DNA from: a virus
Virus record (IMG/VR): IMGVR_UViG_3300044655_002370
Location: 1-23,260 of that record
Strand: one strand, 5' to 3'
DNA: 23,260 nt
The position numbers and the translations under genes are program-made. Each line of letters starts with the position of its first letter. The first letter of the stretch is position 1. The notes below the pieces were generated by a model that saw only the letters and a program-made list of their open reading frames with translations, searched no databases and was not told the DNA's origin. Below are positions 22,703 to 23,260 of the stretch, piece by piece.

Positions 22703-23260
22703 GTGGACGATGCGCTTAGCGATATGCTTAATTCAATTATAAATTCAGAACCTGATTTAGCTGTTGAAATAAACTCAGAAGTGTCTCCGATTAATAAGGA
22801 GAATAAAAAAGTATCAGCTAAAGATAATAGGGTAGCTAACAATCCTCTTAATCCTCGTGATTCAAATAAGTCTAGTGAAAATACTTCAGCTTTAGATAAT
22901 TCACTAACTTCAAAAAATGAAGAACTTTTAACCCCGGATAATATTACTGATACTTCAAGTAATCCTACCATTAATATTAACTTGGCTCAGATTCCAGCAA
23001 TTGAAAAGAAGAACTCTGAAAATACTACGCCACCTGTTTTAAATACAACTTCATCATATAATAATTTAAATACAACAGTTAACAATATTGATAATTCGAA
23101 TACTTTAAATGTATCGAATACTACGAGTCCGTCTCCATTAAATACTGGAACAAATACAATTATTGATAGATCACAAGAGGTTACACCAACGACTATTGAA
23201 AATATTTTAAAGGGAATTGATAGTCACACAATATCTAATAAAACTATTAATAGTGAAAGA
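22703..23260 (+). CDS. N-terminus of an Asn/Ser/Thr-rich large protein (partial)
   Basis: An open frame of 186 codons runs off the window end with no stop. It starts at GTG 22703 (MDDALSDMLNSIINSEPDLA), with an in-frame ATG at 22724 as the alternative; a stop (TAG) lies just upstream in frame. The sequence is low-complexity, dominated by Asn, Ser, Thr and Glu/Asp/Lys, with no recognised domain so far. It looks like a long disordered leader of a bigger protein. Its position right after the hub and the small tail-assembly gene is where a tape-measure or large hub protein would be expected, so that is the leading guess. Confidence 0.55.
   Translation, partial: MDDALSDMLNSIINSEPDLAVEINSEVSPINKENKKVSAKDNRVANNPLNPRDSNKSSENTSALDNSLTSKNEELLTPDNITDTSSNPTININLAQIPAIEKKNSENTTPPVLNTTSSYNNLNTTVNNIDNSNTLNVSNTTSPSPLNTGTNTIIDRSQEVTPTTIENILKGIDSHTISNKTINSER

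Overview
The window looks like part of the late (virion-building) region of a large, AT-rich, T4-type contractile-tailed phage. The main evidence is a T4 gp17-type large terminase, a gp6-type baseplate wedge protein, a T4_baseplate (gp26/gp51-like) hub protein and a tail-tube-fold protein. Almost every start codon lacks a Shine-Dalgarno sequence and follows a short A/T-only leader. That, with the collagen-like 'GTS' and 'NTTG' fibre repeats, fits a phage of a Bacteroidetes/Flavobacteria-type host. The host is inferred, not proven. Stops are TAA, TAG and TGA, so the standard code applies. No tRNA, rRNA, CRISPR array, integrase or IS element was seen.

Layout. (1) 19-1039, plus strand: a DUF5824-like protein and a tail-tube-like protein, ending at a perfect 12-bp hairpin (1041-1069). 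(2) 1151-16675, minus strand: one tightly packed leftward unit of 20 genes with coupled starts and stops. In transcription order it runs baseplate wedge gp6-like, an 81-aa unknown, a candidate small terminase, large terminase, a small Cys-containing protein, and an ECF-type sigma factor. Next come three membrane-associated proteins and four small proteins of unknown function. The unit ends with a receptor-binding cassette: a 1022-aa collagen-like protein, a 131-aa beta-rich protein, a LamG/ConA-like protein, a 65-aa protein, a 534-aa repeat fibre and two tiny distal ORFs. (3) 16676-16792: the divergent control region. (4) 16793-23260, plus strand: an amidoligase-like protein with a C-terminal beta-helix-like segment, a fibre/adaptor protein, a 795-aa repeat fibre paralogous to the 534-aa one, a baseplate hub protein, a 70-aa protein and the N-terminus of an Asn/Ser/Thr-rich protein that runs off the window.

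How it fits together. Packaging (terminases), tail and baseplate assembly, and host recognition are interleaved. A phage-encoded sigma factor lies in the same transcription unit and could drive late transcription. The most unusual features are the modular fibre arsenal, with two paralogous 17-residue-repeat fibres on opposite strands and a proline-free collagen-like stretch of about 198 triplets; the amidoligase-like protein that appears to have lost its active-site motifs; and the cluster of three membrane proteins next to the sigma factor. No gap of 300 bases or more lacks a gene.
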